Source: Chryseobacterium rhizosphaerae
GTDB lineage: Bacteria; Bacteroidota; Bacteroidia; Flavobacteriales; Weeksellaceae
Length of the DNA stretch: 64,000 nucleotides
Assembly: GCF_003385455.1 (NCBI RefSeq)
Contig: NZ_QNUF01000008.1
Location: 1-64,000, forward strand
Direction: 5' to 3'
Every line of letters begins with the position of its first letter. Positions within the stretch are counted from its first letter, which is position 1. Below the pieces are notes generated by a model that saw only the letters and a program-made list of their open reading frames with translations, made no database searches and was not told the origin of the DNA. Made by a program: the position numbers and the translations under genes. Shown one piece after another: positions 17,072 to 24,347 of this stretch.

Positions 17072-17143
17072 CGATTCTGGAAAGACTCGAACTTTCAACT
17101 TCCGGTTTAACAAACCGGTGCTCTACCATTGAGCTACAAAATC
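17072..17143 (-). tRNA. tRNA-Asn (GTT)
   Basis: 72 bases. Acceptor GATTTTG/CAGAATC, discriminator G, anticodon stem CCGGT/ACCGG, loop TTGTTAA giving GTT, T-arm TGAAAG-TTCGAGT-CTTTCC region intact. Five bases separate it from the upstream Ile gene. Confidence 0.9.
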
Positions 17144-17148
17144 TTTTG

Positions 17149-17222
17149 TAATTCCGGAAGGACTCGAACCTTCAACCTTCGGTGTATCAGACCGACACTC
17201 TAACCACTTGAGCTACGAAATC
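17149..17222 (-). tRNA. tRNA-Ile (GAT), copy 2
   Basis: 74 bases. Acceptor GATTTCG/CGGAATT, discriminator A, anticodon stem TCGGT/ACCGA, loop CTGATAC giving GAT. It differs from the other Ile copy at 17534 at only a few positions, mostly compensatory changes in the acceptor stem, so the two arose by duplication. Confidence 0.92.
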
Positions 17223-17312
17223 ATTTTACTATGTGAACAGTCAGTGTTCTTTATGGTTGTATTTTAATTCACTTATATAACAACATTTACCATTGACTTA
17301 TTCACTTTTTTG

Positions 17313-17384
17313 TCTGGAAAGCAAGATTCGAACTTGCGACCTCCCGCGTCCAAGACGGGTAAACAACCACCGTTATCTTTCCAG
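17313..17384 (-). tRNA. tRNA-Pro (TGG)
   Basis: 72 bases. Acceptor CTGGAAA/TTTCCAG with the C1-G72 pair typical of bacterial Pro, discriminator A, anticodon stem CCCGT/GCGGG, loop CTTGGAC giving TGG, T-arm GCAAG-TTCGAAT-CTTGC. The D-arm (TAACGGTGGTTG) is irregular. Confidence 0.88.
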
Positions 17385-17452
17385 TTTTACAGATTCACTT
17401 CAAAATTCTTTTCCGAGAGACAGTCGGAGCTGAAATTTTCCGTGAATCTTTG

Positions 17453-17526
17453 TGATTCCGAAAGGAGTCGAACCTCTAACCCTGGGTTTAGAAAACCCAT
17501 GCTCTATCCAGTTGAGCTACGGAACC
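17453..17526 (-). tRNA. tRNA-Arg (TCT)
   Basis: 74 bases. Acceptor GGTTCCG/CGGAATC, discriminator A, anticodon stem TGGGT/ACCCA, loop TTTCTAA giving TCT, T-loop TTCGACT. It decodes AGA, a frequent Arg codon in AT-rich flavobacteria. Confidence 0.92.
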
Positions 17527-17533
17527 GTTTTTG

Positions 17534-17607
17534 TAATCTCAGAAGGACTTGAACCTTCAACCTTCGGTGTATCAGACCGATACTCTAACCACTTGAGCTA
17601 TGAGATC
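17534..17607 (-). tRNA. tRNA-Ile (GAT), copy 1
   Basis: 74 bases. Acceptor GATCTCA/TGAGATT, discriminator A, anticodon loop CTGATAC giving GAT, T-loop TTCAAGT. Body nearly identical to the Ile copy at 17149. Five bases separate it from tRNA-His. Confidence 0.92.
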
Positions 17608-17612
17608 ATTTT

Positions 17613-17685
17613 GGGTGTCTTCGGGGATCGAACCCTGTTCTCCGGTTCCACAGACCGGCGCTTTACCAAATAAGCTAAAGAAACC
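17613..17685 (-). tRNA. tRNA-His (GTG)
   Basis: 73 bases, first tRNA of the array. Acceptor GGTTTCT/AGACACC with one T-C mismatch, discriminator C as expected for His, anticodon stem CCGGT/ACCGG, loop CTGTGGA giving GTG. Its 5' end lies only two bases after the T run of an intrinsic terminator, so it has no promoter of its own directly upstream. Confidence 0.85.
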
Positions 17686-17687
17686 AT

Positions 17688-17718
17688 AAAAAAAGCACCT
17701 CTTTTCGGGAGGTGCTTT
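17688..17718 (-). terminator. Intrinsic terminator (possible attenuator) before tRNA-His
   Basis: On the minus strand a 7-bp GC-rich stem (GCACCTC/GAGGTGC) extended by three A-T pairs is followed by seven T. It lies 20 bases after the stop codon of a 42-codon reading frame and abuts tRNA-His. It either ends that small gene's transcript or acts as an attenuator for the array. Confidence 0.8.
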
Positions 17719-17738
17719 ATATATTCTAACGTAAGAAA

Positions 17739-17867
17739 TCATTCACTGACCCACGTATATAAGCACCTTTTATCCACAATTCCACGATCAATAATACACA
17801 GAGGAGATACCGGCTCTTGTCCGAATACTCTTGAATACAGATTGAATATGTTATGTAATTGTTTCAT
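17739..17867 (-). CDS. 42-residue small protein or leader peptide upstream of the tRNA array
   Basis: ATG at 17867 follows an A-rich leader (AAAATAAAATG) of the kind used for translation initiation in Bacteroidetes. The 42-residue product begins MKQLHNIFNLYSRVFG and ends CLYTWVSE. I recognise no family. A plausible promoter lies 70 bases upstream and an intrinsic terminator 20 bases downstream, which supports a real transcript. Because the tRNA array starts directly after the terminator, this could be a regulatory leader rather than a functional protein. Confidence 0.45.
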   Translation of the reverse strand: MKQLHNIFNLYSRVFGQEPVSPLCIIDRGIVDKRCLYTWVSE

Positions 17868-17936
17868 TTTATTTTTTGTTTGTTTTTAAATTATTTTTTG
17901 AAATTCTGAAAACCTGTTGCTTTCAATTTTCGGTTG

Positions 17937-17968
17937 CAAAGTAAATATGATTTTTTGAAACCCGCAAA
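17937..17968 (-). promoter_or_regulatory. Probable promoter of the 42-codon gene / tRNA array
   Basis: On the minus strand TTTG (17968-17965), 20 bases, then TTACTTTG (17944-17937), close to the TTTG...TAnnTTTG consensus though the TA is shifted by one base. A start of transcription near 17930 would give a 60-base leader before the small ORF. Confidence 0.5.
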
Positions 17969-18035
17969 TAAATATTCAAATCAACTCATTGAAAATCAGT
18001 GAATTATGTTATGTTTTAAGAATAAGGAATACCTG

Positions 18036-18053
18036 TCCGCAATATATTGCGGA
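18036..18053. promoter_or_regulatory. Perfect 18-bp palindrome
   Basis: TCCGCAATATATTGCGGA is a perfect two-fold palindrome in otherwise unstructured AT-rich DNA, about 70 bases upstream of the small-gene promoter. The length and symmetry suit a dimeric DNA-binding protein. The rest of 17970-18190 shows nothing else. A half-related inverted repeat (CCGCAATGCGG) lies at 15649, upstream of the YkuK-like gene. Confidence 0.4.
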
Positions 18054-18195
18054 TATCTTAATTACCTAAATGACTGTCTCTCACCGGGTTGCTTATCACT
18101 CTATTTTATCGTATTAAAGTTTCATTGTTAGTTATTAAATTTTCATGTTTATGGTTATTTTTTTTCATTCTAAATAATTTCTGACCTAAAAAACA

Positions 18196-18225
18196 AAAAA
18201 CGCCTCGAAAAATCGAGGCGTTTTT
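18196..18225. terminator. Bidirectional terminator after the second 42-codon gene
   Basis: A 7-bp stem CGCCTCG/CGAGGCG flanked by five A and five T works in both directions. On the minus strand it lies about 30 bases after the stop of the small gene at 18254. Confidence 0.85.
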
Positions 18226-18253
18226 GCAGTATTTTGATTAAATTTTTACGGGT

Positions 18254-18382
18254 TTACAGTAAATAATTTCCAAAGTCAGCACATTTTGCCTCATTCCATA
18301 TTGTCCATTCATATCCGAATAACCCCTTTGTAGATGGGCGTCCGCATAGTTCTGCATTGATATGTGCTCTTTGTATTGTCAT
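18254..18382 (-). CDS. 42-residue hypothetical small protein
   Basis: ATG at 18382, stop at 18254. The product starts MTIQRAHINAELCGRPSTKG, is aromatic-rich (FGYEWTIW) and has two Cys. No family is recognised. It has a consensus -7 box 12 bases upstream of its start and an intrinsic terminator just downstream, so it looks like a true monocistronic small gene. It has the same length as the 17739 gene but no obvious similarity. Confidence 0.5.
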   Translation of the reverse strand: MTIQRAHINAELCGRPSTKGLFGYEWTIWNEAKCADFGNYLL

Positions 18383-18394
18383 AATTTTCTGGGG

Positions 18395-18402
18395 CAAAGA
18401 TA
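18395..18402 (-). promoter_or_regulatory. -7 box of the 18254 small gene
   Basis: TATCTTTG on the minus strand matches TAnnTTTG. No clear -33 TTG is placed correctly. The start codon lies 12 bases downstream, giving a very short leader. Confidence 0.5.
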
Positions 18403-18538
18403 AATCTTTTTTGTAATTATTTTATAATTTTCACAGGATGGGGTAATAAAACAGTTGTTTTGAGCGCTCATTTTTTTGCTACAACTGACTTTAAAATTCA
18501 TACTATTTTCTAATGGATTTTAAATGCAACGTTTACTT

Positions 18539-19561
18539 TCAATGTCTGAACATCTTATTTCTTCCGGTCTTAAATCTGGAGATATCTTTCAGGATCACCT
18601 CATCATCGGGATTGAAATATTTCAGTTCGTTTACAATTTCCGAACGTGTTCCTACTTTTTCGGCAATGATTTGATAAGCAATGTTTCTGGTTGTTGTTTG
18701 TAATTTCGGATCTTTTCTGAACTCATGTTTCATCGCATCCAGGTAGGTCATCTTTTTATAATCCGGGGTCTTTTCATATAAATTCCTAATTTCCGTTTCC
18801 AGCTTCTGAACATCATGGATATTGGCAAAATAGTTATTCAGGCAGTTGAAAGGATCTTTATCCTCTTCCCATCCTTTCAACAATACTTTTTGTGCCTCTT
18901 CTCTATTTTCCATCTTTTTACGATAGACCAGAGAAGCCTTTACCATCTGATTATTGGCTGTATAGTCATCAGCAACCATTTGGTAATAAGTATGGGCGTT
19001 TTCAAGGTCATTGATTTTTTTATAAAGATCACCTACCTTCTCCTTCTGCTCCATCTCTTTGTAAAGATCAATAGACTTTTTGTATTGTTTTGCTTTTTCA
19101 TAGCAGATGGCAGCATCAGATTTATTGTTTAATTTCTTAAGATATACCGCAGCAGCTTCATTGTAAAATGCCCCATCTTCCAGTGTTTTTGCTCCTCTGT
19201 AATTGTCCTGAAGTAAATTCATGTAGACTCTTGCTGCTTTTTTATACTCTTTTTCTGCAATATATTTCTCAGCGAGTTCTTCATATTTACTTCTTATTCT
19301 GTCAAACAATGAGCTTTCCAGATAAAAGCTTCCTCCACCTGCGCCTCTTTTTCCTGAGTTTTGTGCATTCCGTTCTTTATCTTTTAAAGCAGCAATTACA
19401 ATAAGGATAATAAATGCCACTACTAAGAAAATCACCAAAGTACCTACCACGCTCCAGAAACTTTCATGAAACAGCTGGGCTACGATTCCGATCACCTTAA
19501 ACATCACTAAAAGGACAAAGGCAGCCATGAATTTGTCTATAAATTTCTGTTTATTCATCAT
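18539..19561 (-). CDS. TPR-repeat membrane protein of the MoxR/vWA system
   Basis: A 340-residue protein with two N-terminal membrane segments (about residues 10-32 and 36-58), a basic and glycine-rich linker, and then a run of tetratricopeptide-type helical hairpins (YKKAARVYMNLL, KSDAAICYEKAKQYKKSIDLYKEM, LENAHTYYQMVADDY). TPR arrays mediate protein-protein contacts, here on one face of the inner membrane. Its start overlaps the upstream gene's stop by 11 bases, and it is the last gene of the six-gene operon, so it probably anchors or scaffolds the MoxR complex. Confidence 0.82.
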   Translation of the reverse strand: MMNKQKFIDKFMAAFVLLVMFKVIGIVAQLFHESFWSVVGTLVIFLVVAFIILIVIAALKDKERNAQNSGKRGAGGGSFYLESSLFDRIRSKYEELAEKYIAEKEYKKAARVYMNLLQDNYRGAKTLEDGAFYNEAAAVYLKKLNNKSDAAICYEKAKQYKKSIDLYKEMEQKEKVGDLYKKINDLENAHTYYQMVADDYTANNQMVKASLVYRKKMENREEAQKVLLKGWEEDKDPFNCLNNYFANIHDVQKLETEIRNLYEKTPDYKKMTYLDAMKHEFRKDPKLQTTTRNIAYQIIAEKVGTRSEIVNELKYFNPDDEVILKDISRFKTGRNKMFRH

Positions 19562-21245
19562 CTTCAGTGTTTAAAATGGTTTTATCTTCCCTGAACAGAC
19601 GGTAAAGAAGTAATATAACACAAATGATAAGGGCCCATACAAACCAGTTATAACCAAACATTTTCACTAACGGATAAAACAGGTATACCAACATGGTGAT
19701 AAGTATTGCAATTAAAAGAAATTTTATCCAGCCCGGTACATTATCACCTCCGAGATGTAAGGCTTTTTTCTTAAAAATAAAGAGATAGATTCCCACCGCA
19801 CCAATCATAAAAATAATCAGATAAAGAATATCCGAAACCGGAGCCTTTTCTTCCGGCTTACTCCCTCCTGCTTCCACTCCTTTTACCTTAGATTTTCCAA
19901 CAGGTGCTGAAGAAGCATCTATGAGATCTATGGTACCATAAAGTCGTCCTAAAGAATCTGCCATCAGGACCTGTTTCTTCTTTACCAGGTATTTTACCAC
20001 ATCTCCATTGACAGGTTCTCCTCTGCTATATTGTTTCAGGGAATCTGAAAGCCTCCGTTTCAGTTTTTCTGTTCTCTCTTCAATATGCTTTTTAATCTTC
20101 TTGGTGTACACTATTTTGAGAGAATCCCTGCTCTGTTTTTCTTTGGTAACAAGCTTGTCTATATCAGGGCTGATTTCATTAAGGCTTCTTCCTCCTGCTT
20201 TTCTGTACTGTTCTCTTTCCTTCTCTTTGGCCGCTATCATTGTACTCGCCACGCGTACTTCCTTAGATAAGGCTGTCCTTTTTTCCTGATATATGGAATC
20301 AATTTTCTGATCTATTTCCGAGATTCCGGATTGAAAGGCCACCATATCTGAAGGGGCTTTGACTGCATCGGTAACAATACTTCCTGAAGAAATGCCAGTC
20401 TCTTCCTGTTCTTTCTTATTTTTATCGGATGGCAATGCAAATCTTAAAATAACAGCAATCACCAATACTGCCCAAAAAATCCGTCTTGAGTTTCTCACCC
20501 TTTTAGTTTCAGGTTTTCCATCAGAGCTTCCAAATAAACCTTCAAACCAGGTAAATTTTTCAAAACCATCTCCTCTGGAAGTCCCCATAATATCCAAAGG
20601 AACTCCTAGCTCGATAGCTCTTTCAGGATATTTTTCAATATATTTTAAATACTTTTCAATTTCTTTTTTATTTCCGGCCATTACCTTTTTGAGATCAAAA
20701 GGCAGGTTTTTCATCCATTCTTCTTCAGTTTGTTTTGGCTGTAATGCTTCCAGGATTTTTTCATCATCCATTTCTACAGTATAGCTCTCAATGTTCTGAG
20801 GAATATGAACACCATTTAATGGCTTTCTGATTATTTCCTTTATTTTGTCAGGTTCCTGAATTAAAGTAATCCAATCGATTTCTTCCGATAGTTTGACCAA
20901 CCCAAACTCTGGATGCATAATGATAAGCCGGGAATCCAGATGTTCCCAGTCTTCCGGATTAATCTTAGGATAAAAGGTCGTATTTTCAGGTATAAAAAAC
21001 CTGTCATTTACCGACTGAAAGTAAGCATTTCGCCCAATCTCATGTGGAATTTGATCGTTAAAAATAAGAAAACACCCATACAGTATATTGGGAATATCTG
21101 ATGGGATAGCAAAAGATTGAACGTGATTTAGGTTGATCTCAAGTACCTCCATTTCCTGAAGCCATACTACAGGTGAAGAGCCTTTAATTAAAAGCCCTTT
21201 TTTAGGATATCTGTTTTTCGGAAAAGGTTTAATTCTAAGCTCCAT
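19551..21245 (-). CDS. Membrane component of the MoxR-vWA-bpX ternary system
   Basis: A 564-residue protein. Residues 1-170 form a beta-rich N-terminal region that fits a bpX (beta-propeller-like) module. A first membrane segment follows at about 256-271 (IFWAVLVIAVILRFAL), then about 200 charged, helix-forming residues, then three membrane segments at about 473-492, 508-526 and 533-550. It overlaps both neighbours (11 bases each side). It may tether the ATPase-vWA machinery to the inner membrane. The bpX assignment rests on context and general character, not on alignment. Confidence 0.65.
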   Translation of the reverse strand: MELRIKPFPKNRYPKKGLLIKGSSPVVWLQEMEVLEINLNHVQSFAIPSDIPNILYGCFLIFNDQIPHEIGRNAYFQSVNDRFFIPENTTFYPKINPEDWEHLDSRLIIMHPEFGLVKLSEEIDWITLIQEPDKIKEIIRKPLNGVHIPQNIESYTVEMDDEKILEALQPKQTEEEWMKNLPFDLKKVMAGNKKEIEKYLKYIEKYPERAIELGVPLDIMGTSRGDGFEKFTWFEGLFGSSDGKPETKRVRNSRRIFWAVLVIAVILRFALPSDKNKKEQEETGISSGSIVTDAVKAPSDMVAFQSGISEIDQKIDSIYQEKRTALSKEVRVASTMIAAKEKEREQYRKAGGRSLNEISPDIDKLVTKEKQSRDSLKIVYTKKIKKHIEERTEKLKRRLSDSLKQYSRGEPVNGDVVKYLVKKKQVLMADSLGRLYGTIDLIDASSAPVGKSKVKGVEAGGSKPEEKAPVSDILYLIIFMIGAVGIYLFIFKKKALHLGGDNVPGWIKFLLIAILITMLVYLFYPLVKMFGYNWFVWALIICVILLLYRLFREDKTILNTEDDE

Positions 21246-23613
21246 AATCCAAGATCTGTTCTATAAATGCTTTTAAAAACCGGGAACACATTTCTTCCAT
21301 AGTTTTCACTTTCAACAAGGCATGTTCGGGAAGATAATATTCTGAACCTCCAAATTCTGTATACGTAGCCAACGATAAAAATCCGTATGCTGTGGAGGGA
21401 ACAAAAAACTCTTCAATTCTTTTATTACTGCTTATAAAAGTCAGTATTCCCCGGGAATCTGTAATAATTTCGCTTCCATCGGGAAAGGTAAATTTATTTT
21501 TATTCTGCTCTGCAAAAATTTTAATTTCAGATTTGTTTTTGCTAAGATTTAGTGAATTTTCGTAGAGACTGCTAAGCTCATTATCTGAAATCACGAGATT
21601 ATGATTTTCATTAATTCCTATTTTATTAAAACTATTGATAATTTTTAATCCGCTTCTATCGAGTTTGGCTACTTCCGCCTCAACTTTCACTTTGTTTCTT
21701 TCTATTTCTTTTTCCTTGCCGGAAATAGCTTCCAGCGAAACATTTCCATCAATATTTATTTTGTAATGAACTGGATTGGCAGAATGGTACAGATAAAAAC
21801 TTTTACCAAAATACAGCAGTTCATAGGAATCTCCAATATTCATTCCGGTGAGATTCTGCTCAGAATATTCTTTTGTATTGATGTTAAGCTTGGAAATTAA
21901 TTTTTTATCGGCCTGATATTGACACAGGATAAAATGCTGCTGTTTATTTTTTGCCAATGCAAACTGTCCTCTTGGTTTTACAGAGATCTTTTCAAATAAA
22001 ACCTCACAGCCATGGAATGTTTTATAATAGTCATAAGAATGTCTGTCATAATAGTTATCTGACAGATAGGTTTTCAGCAAATGCTTTTTGGAACTTAAAA
22101 CAAAAAATTCCCCTTCATATAAAAACTGAGCTATCTTGCTGACAGGCATTGGAAATAAAATAGGATAATTTTGAGGAAGATCTGTTTTTTTTCCGTTGAT
22201 ATTTTCAGCCACATGCTTTCTTCGTGGCGGATTAGCCCATAATTCCTGTAGAGGGAGTTTTATTTTCTGAATATGTTTTCTTGCTCCTTTATCATGTTTA
22301 TAAAAATTGATCTCTCCGTCTGATGTAGTTGTTACCAGAAATTTGAGTTTTTCTCTGTTTTCATGGATTACTCTCTGAACCTTTTCATCTTTTATATTTT
22401 CCTGATGGGTAATAAAAAAAACTTCAATATCTTTTTCAGAATACTGTCCGCTAAAAAAACTTTCCAGTGTCTCTGAAACCTCAAGAACGGGGCTCACTTT
22501 ATTAAGGTTTTCAATAACTTCTTCTACCTTGTTGAGCGACATCGGAACACTATCTTGTCCCAAGGCAAAAACCCTGCATTCTGAGTGGGCTTTGGGATGT
22601 TTAATAATTGCCAAAGCTGAAGCAAAAGCCAACACTTTTGGGGTTCCCCAATTTCTAAGGGAGGTGTCGATCAGGATTACCCGCTCAAAAATATTTTCTT
22701 CAGGGGGAATTTCTCTTTGTATATAAAGAGCTTCATTATTGGCCACACGGCTCATAAATATTTCATCTTCATTGGCAAATTCTGAAAGAAGCATTCTGTG
22801 AAAGTCGCCTTTATTAGTCATATCAGAAATTCCTCCAATGGGTTGCTCTCCCGGAGAAAGGTGACGCATCGGAATTTTCAGTCCGCTCCAGATCCTTTTG
22901 ATAAGGCTTCCTACCTGAAATGTTTTGGGCTCTTCCACCAATTCCTTAATAAAGTCTTTATCTGTATCTGAGGTTGTTTCTTCCTGTACCAGTTCATCAT
23001 CCAGTTCAGGTTCCTCCACAAGTCCTTTCATTGCATCAATGATAGACTGAACGGTAGGAAATTTCTCATTGAGATCCAATGCTTTTAAATCTCTATTCAA
23101 AACAGATGGTCCGGCATATTTTTTTTCTGCACTTGAAGCCAGTTCGTGAGGTCTTTTATAATAGGCATTCAGATTAAGTTCTGCATTCACAGAAGAGATC
23201 CTGTGATGTACATCTTTAAAGAGAATCTGCAAAAGTATAATTCTATTTTGTCCCTGTTTATAAGTTTTGGGGAGTGATTTTATTTTTTCAAGAAATTCAA
23301 TTTCTCTTTCTGCATTAAACTCAAAATTCCCCATACTGTAGAAGTCAGCTGTACGTTTTAAGGGAGTTTCAAAATCGGTATATCCTTCCTGCATGGCATA
23401 TAAAACCATAAGCAATGCTCCAAACGGAGGCCATCCCTGCAGCTGCAGCTCTTTCAGGATTTCCATTACATAGGGTCTGTAAGCAATGGCTCCCACTCCC
23501 GGGACAGAGAGCAGGTTATGATCATGATACCCGGAATCTCCGGGAACATCTTCATCGGTTTTCCATTCCCAGAAATAATTTTCATAGGACTGGAAGTATA
23601 CCTTTAATTCCAT
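21235..23613 (-). CDS. vWA-domain protein with beta-propeller-like C-terminus (bpX)
   Basis: A 792-residue cytoplasmic protein. An N-terminal helical region (1-150) and an acidic linker (195-230) lead to a von Willebrand A domain starting about residue 310. The MIDAS motif reads DTSLR (Asp316-Arg320), so the last Ser of DxSxS is replaced by Arg and metal-dependent adhesion may be altered. Residues 430-790 contain repeated short beta-strand units resembling propeller blades. vWA proteins partner MoxR ATPases, usually as adaptors for remodelling or metal insertion. It overlaps the genes on both sides and belongs to the ternary system. Confidence 0.78.
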   Translation of the reverse strand: MELKVYFQSYENYFWEWKTDEDVPGDSGYHDHNLLSVPGVGAIAYRPYVMEILKELQLQGWPPFGALLMVLYAMQEGYTDFETPLKRTADFYSMGNFEFNAEREIEFLEKIKSLPKTYKQGQNRIILLQILFKDVHHRISSVNAELNLNAYYKRPHELASSAEKKYAGPSVLNRDLKALDLNEKFPTVQSIIDAMKGLVEEPELDDELVQEETTSDTDKDFIKELVEEPKTFQVGSLIKRIWSGLKIPMRHLSPGEQPIGGISDMTNKGDFHRMLLSEFANEDEIFMSRVANNEALYIQREIPPEENIFERVILIDTSLRNWGTPKVLAFASALAIIKHPKAHSECRVFALGQDSVPMSLNKVEEVIENLNKVSPVLEVSETLESFFSGQYSEKDIEVFFITHQENIKDEKVQRVIHENREKLKFLVTTTSDGEINFYKHDKGARKHIQKIKLPLQELWANPPRRKHVAENINGKKTDLPQNYPILFPMPVSKIAQFLYEGEFFVLSSKKHLLKTYLSDNYYDRHSYDYYKTFHGCEVLFEKISVKPRGQFALAKNKQQHFILCQYQADKKLISKLNINTKEYSEQNLTGMNIGDSYELLYFGKSFYLYHSANPVHYKINIDGNVSLEAISGKEKEIERNKVKVEAEVAKLDRSGLKIINSFNKIGINENHNLVISDNELSSLYENSLNLSKNKSEIKIFAEQNKNKFTFPDGSEIITDSRGILTFISSNKRIEEFFVPSTAYGFLSLATYTEFGGSEYYLPEHALLKVKTMEEMCSRFLKAFIEQILDYGA

Positions 23614-24347
23614 TCTTTTGATTTTTCAGTAAGACGGAATGAGCTGACAGACAACTGACGGAAATCAGTATCCTTTAAGGAAAGATAATTTCCATTTTCA
23701 TCCCATAAAAGCCACCCGTCTGATTCTTTATTATATTTCTGCTGTAAAAATGTACTCATATTTTTAAACTCAAAATCCAAACCTGAAGGCAGAAGATGCT
23801 TATCTTTTGTCCAATATGTTTTTCCCGGAAGGCTTAATAACGGTGTTCCTAAGAACAGTGCTTTATCTCCTATGATTGTCCAGTTTATTCGTTCAAGTTT
23901 AAATTTTGCTGTTCCGGCTATGCTTTCACTAATGTCTGATATTCGGCTTAATAAAGCAATTACCGGCTGTTCTTCATTATTTTCTTTTAAGCGGATCTGA
24001 ATTTTTTCACTAATTCCGAAATAATTTTGATTAGAAGCCGGAAATGTAAGGCGCAATGCCTTATCTATCGGCGTCCAAAGTAAAGCAGAGCGCATCTTTT
24101 TACTTGGAACCAACGCATCTTTCCGGAATAAAAGACCATCATGCAGCTCATACAGTAAAAAATCTGGAAACTGATAAATTTTCGAAGCTATAACCTGTTC
24201 ATCGGTAAAACCTTTGAGCCAAATCGTTTCATCGTCCACTGCAATCAGTACATTTTTCCAGTCTCTGATTGACCCCAGAAAATCTTCATCCCTTCTGGGA
24301 AGTTCTGCCCAAAATTCTTTTATACACTTTGAAGGATCTTCTGCCAT
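23604..24347 (-). CDS. Small bpX-type partner protein of the MoxR system
   Basis: A 247-residue soluble protein rich in beta strands (WKNVLIAVDDETIWLKGF, FPDFLLYELHDGLLFRKD, YWTKDKHLLPSGLDFEFK) with no catalytic motif. Its position between the MoxR ATPase and the vWA protein, overlapping them by 28 and 10 bases, matches the third partner in MoxR-vWA-beta-propeller ternary systems. I cannot assign a specific bpX subfamily number without a profile search. Confidence 0.65.
   Translation of the reverse strand: MAEDPSKCIKEFWAELPRRDEDFLGSIRDWKNVLIAVDDETIWLKGFTDEQVIASKIYQFPDFLLYELHDGLLFRKDALVPSKKMRSALLWTPIDKALRLTFPASNQNYFGISEKIQIRLKENNEEQPVIALLSRISDISESIAGTAKFKLERINWTIIGDKALFLGTPLLSLPGKTYWTKDKHLLPSGLDFEFKNMSTFLQQKYNKESDGWLLWDENGNYLSLKDTDFRQLSVSSFRLTEKSKEWN

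Noticed and set aside
15676..17673. Short plus-strand reading frames across the tRNA array (for example 15676-15861, 17310-17552 and 17452-17673)
   Set aside because: They are antisense translations of tRNA genes; the repeated LDSNQ/QDSNLRP-like peptides are a well-known artefact of T-loop sequences.
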